DNA of 44,316 bases from Planctomycetota bacterium (lineage in GTDB: Bacteria > Planctomycetota > OFTM77). This document shows, piece after piece, positions 42,567-44,316 of the stretch. The stretch covers positions 1 through 44,316 of the forward strand of contig JAJDCO010000026.1 of NCBI GenBank assembly GCA_029260795.1, in the 5' to 3' direction. The notes under the pieces are model-generated. The model had not been told where the DNA came from, did no database searches, and saw only the letters and a program-made list of their open reading frames with translations. How positions within the stretch are numbered: the stretch's first letter is position 1; each line of letters opens with the position of its first letter. Made by a program: the position numbers and the translations under genes.

Positions 42567-44316
42567 TCAATAGTCCCAGTCGGACTTCTTCATGCCTTCG
42601 TACATCTTGGCGACCTGCTCGCCGTGGCCGTTGAAGGGCTGGGTCTTCACGCGCTCGCCCGGGTCGACCTGGTTGCGGAGCACCGCGATCGAGTTGAAGG
42701 CTCCCAAGCCGGACCCGAGCCCCTCGCTCTGAAAGCGAGGCGTCGAGAGATTCACGGTCTTGTTGGTCCGGTCGATGGAGTAGATCGCGAAGGTTTGAGC
42801 CTTGCCCACGATGACGTCCAGCTTGTTCTGACAGGCGCAGTTGCCCAACGCGGGACCGACCCAGAGTCCCGTGCAGCCAGACTCGCCGAGATCACCGTTG
42901 AAGATTCGGGTCAACACCGCCTGTCCATCGCTTTGGGAGTCGCTCTCGAAGATCATGAGGTGGCTGTCTCGCTCGTCAGAGTCGGTCGAGTCCGTGTAGA
43001 TGGCCCCGACGGCGAACACCTCATCGAGTGTGTCTTGCGACGTCATCAAGTCGATATTGTAGGTCGCCAGCCCCGCCAGAGTCCAACCGTAGTCGCCGGT
43101 CGTGCCTGAAGGGTCGTTGTCGATCCAGCTCGTCCAGGGTGACTGACCGTCCGCACAAGTAACGAGCCGACCACCGTTGGTGGACATCACGACCTCGAGG
43201 ACGTCGCTGCCGTTGCTGTCGTCGAGGTTCCCCATCCGGACGGCGCCACCATACGCTCGCGTCGATGCCGTGTAGTACCGGTCATCGAGCATGAACGTGC
43301 CCGTGCTGGGTGTTGGCTGCCAGATGTCAGAAAATGTTGAATTCAGGTAATCCGTCCTTATCCAGAGCCGTCCCGAGTTGTCGTGAACGGTAGTTGGCTG
43401 AGCGCCGATAGCCGACAGATCCCACTGGCCCGTTTGCGCGAGCTCTCCGACATCGACGGTCTCCTGGAAGAAGTGCTTGTCCAGTATAAGTGCTGAATTA
43501 TCCCAAAAGACGTTCCAGACATTGCCCTCATTCAACCCCAGCGGATCCGTCAACGCCGTCGCGCGATCGTCCGGGTTGAAGGCTCGACACGTGGCCCCCC
43601 TCGCCCGTCGAGCGTCCTCGAGGCCCGTCAGCGCATCGATGCGCAAGAAGCCCGACCCGGCCGGAGCCTGGGCGCCATCATCAAACTCGATCTGATCGGC
43701 CAAGTCGTCGAAGTACGAGTAGTGCGCTACCACGTTCAGGGTCGGTGCCAGATCGACATCGACATCTTCGAAGTCGTTCGTGGATTGACCGAGCGAGCTG
43801 AAGCTCTCCGAGAAGGCCTTCAGGCCGACGCCAATGCAGAGGGGGATCTCGTGATGGAGAAGCGTGGGCGCAGGCTCGCTGAAGTCCGTCGGAATCTCCG
43901 CGACGAAGATCAGGCCGTGGACGGTCGTCCCGAAGAGCCGACCTTCCCCGCCGACCGTGGCGGCTTCGAGGCTGAGTACGGGTGTCTTCTTGAGCGCGGT
44001 GGATGATTCGTTGGTCTCGAGCCAGCGCTGGGGGCTCCAGAGCACGGGAGCTTGGCCGCTCATCACGCGAGCGAAGCCGTTCGTCAGATCGAAGTCGTAG
44101 AAGTGGATGCCGTCCTTGGCACCGACGGCGAGGCGCACCTTCGAGCCGTCGCTGGCGATGACTTCGAAGCACTCGAGTGGCAGGTAGGTCTTCCCAGAGC
44201 TTGTACCGAGATCGATGCTCTCCTGGACGAGTGTCCGAAGCTCGTTCGACGAGCCGTCGGTCAGGATGGCGCCGGTCGAGCCGACCGCGATCAGGTTGCG
44301 CTCGACGTCGGTCGAG
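42567..44316 (-). CDS. Large repeat protein, VCBS/FG-GAP-like, 5' end outside the window
   Basis: At least 583 residues; the frame stays open to the window edge, so the true start lies beyond 44316 and the GTG at 44138 is not claimed. Repeated beta-propeller-like units with N-L-D-D/N-x-D patterns are seen (e.g. GNLDDSNGSDVLEVVMSTNGG, GPALGNCACQNKLDVIVGKA, VRLAVGAKDGIHFYDFD). This is consistent with an extracellular integrin-alpha-like or VCBS repeat protein, common in large secreted proteins. No signal peptide or active site can be judged. An AT-richer patch (about 43325-43520) contrasts with the surrounding DNA. The C terminus carries no sorting motif. Confidence 0.7.
   Translation of the reverse strand, partial: STDVERNLIAVGSTGAILTDGSSNELRTLVQESIDLGTSSGKTYLPLECFEVIASDGSKVRLAVGAKDGIHFYDFDLTNGFARVMSGQAPVLWSPQRWLETNESSTALKKTPVLSLEAATVGGEGRLFGTTVHGLIFVAEIPTDFSEPAPTLLHHEIPLCIGVGLKAFSESFSSLGQSTNDFEDVDVDLAPTLNVVAHYSYFDDLADQIEFDDGAQAPAGSGFLRIDALTGLEDARRARGATCRAFNPDDRATALTDPLGLNEGNVWNVFWDNSALILDKHFFQETVDVGELAQTGQWDLSAIGAQPTTVHDNSGRLWIRTDYLNSTFSDIWQPTPSTGTFMLDDRYYTASTRAYGGAVRMGNLDDSNGSDVLEVVMSTNGGRLVTCADGQSPWTSWIDNDPSGTTGDYGWTLAGLATYNIDLMTSQDTLDEVFAVGAIYTDSTDSDERDSHLMIFESDSQSDGQAVLTRIFNGDLGESGCTGLWVGPALGNCACQNKLDVIVGKAQTFAIYSIDRTNKTVNLSTPRFQSEGLGSGLGAFNSIAVLRNQVDPGERVKTQPFNGHGEQVAKMYEGMKKSDWDY

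Overview
The window is a GC-rich (roughly two-thirds G+C by eye) bacterial chromosome segment. The gene set fits a planctomycete-like bacterium: flagellar genes, a GldA / fused GldF-GldG / DUF4340 transporter operon, an ECF sigma factor beside a giant FecR-like membrane protein, a HEAT-repeat lipoprotein, and GC-rich palindromic repeats in most long gaps. This placement rests on gene families only; there is no rRNA or tRNA gene to confirm it.

Layout. (1) 1-9.4 kb: a minus-strand flagellar operon reading flgF-like, flgG, flgA, flgH, flgI, flgN, flgK, flgL, a small FliE-like gene and a GNAT acetyltransferase. A good sigma-54 promoter match lies before its first gene. flgJ and flgM are not found where they usually sit. 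(2) 9.99-11.33 kb: divergent fliK-like and fhlB genes, overlapping by 14 bp. (3) 11.7-17.0 kb: a tight Gld-type ABC operon (ATPase, permease fused to a GldG-like auxiliary protein, DUF4340 protein with a 12-residue repeat tail), closed by a clear intrinsic terminator. (4) 17.26-20.12 kb: the most unusual gene, a 954-residue protein joining a double-ring Clp/Hsp100 AAA+ unfoldase to a complete peptide chain release factor 2-like module that lacks both the GGQ catalytic motif and the SPF codon-reading motif. (5) 20.3-22.85 kb: arginine decarboxylase speA and a DUF2058-like small protein. (6) 23.36-32.67 kb: minus-strand genes. In transcription order they are an ECF sigma factor, a membrane protein with a FecR-like region and about seven carboxypeptidase-regulatory-like domains, a secreted sialidase-like protein, citrate synthase, PNPase and a metallophosphoesterase. 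(7) 33.15-44.3 kb: a histidine kinase remnant, an SDR oxidoreductase, an FMN-binding glutamate synthase-like protein with a cupin, a HEAT lipoprotein, a minus-strand pair (3-hydroxyacyl-CoA dehydrogenase/enoyl-CoA hydratase, then formiminotransferase-cyclodeaminase), and the 3' part of a large minus-strand repeat protein that runs off the window.

The long gaps (1-293, 9.3-9.98 kb, 22.85-23.36 kb, 32.67-33.15 kb, 36.69-36.88 kb, 42.18-42.57 kb) carry several short dispersed repeat families. One is a set of hairpins with different arms but the same TGAA/TTCA centre, which looks like a REP-type family. I see no CRISPR array, tRNA, rRNA, transposase or prophage gene.
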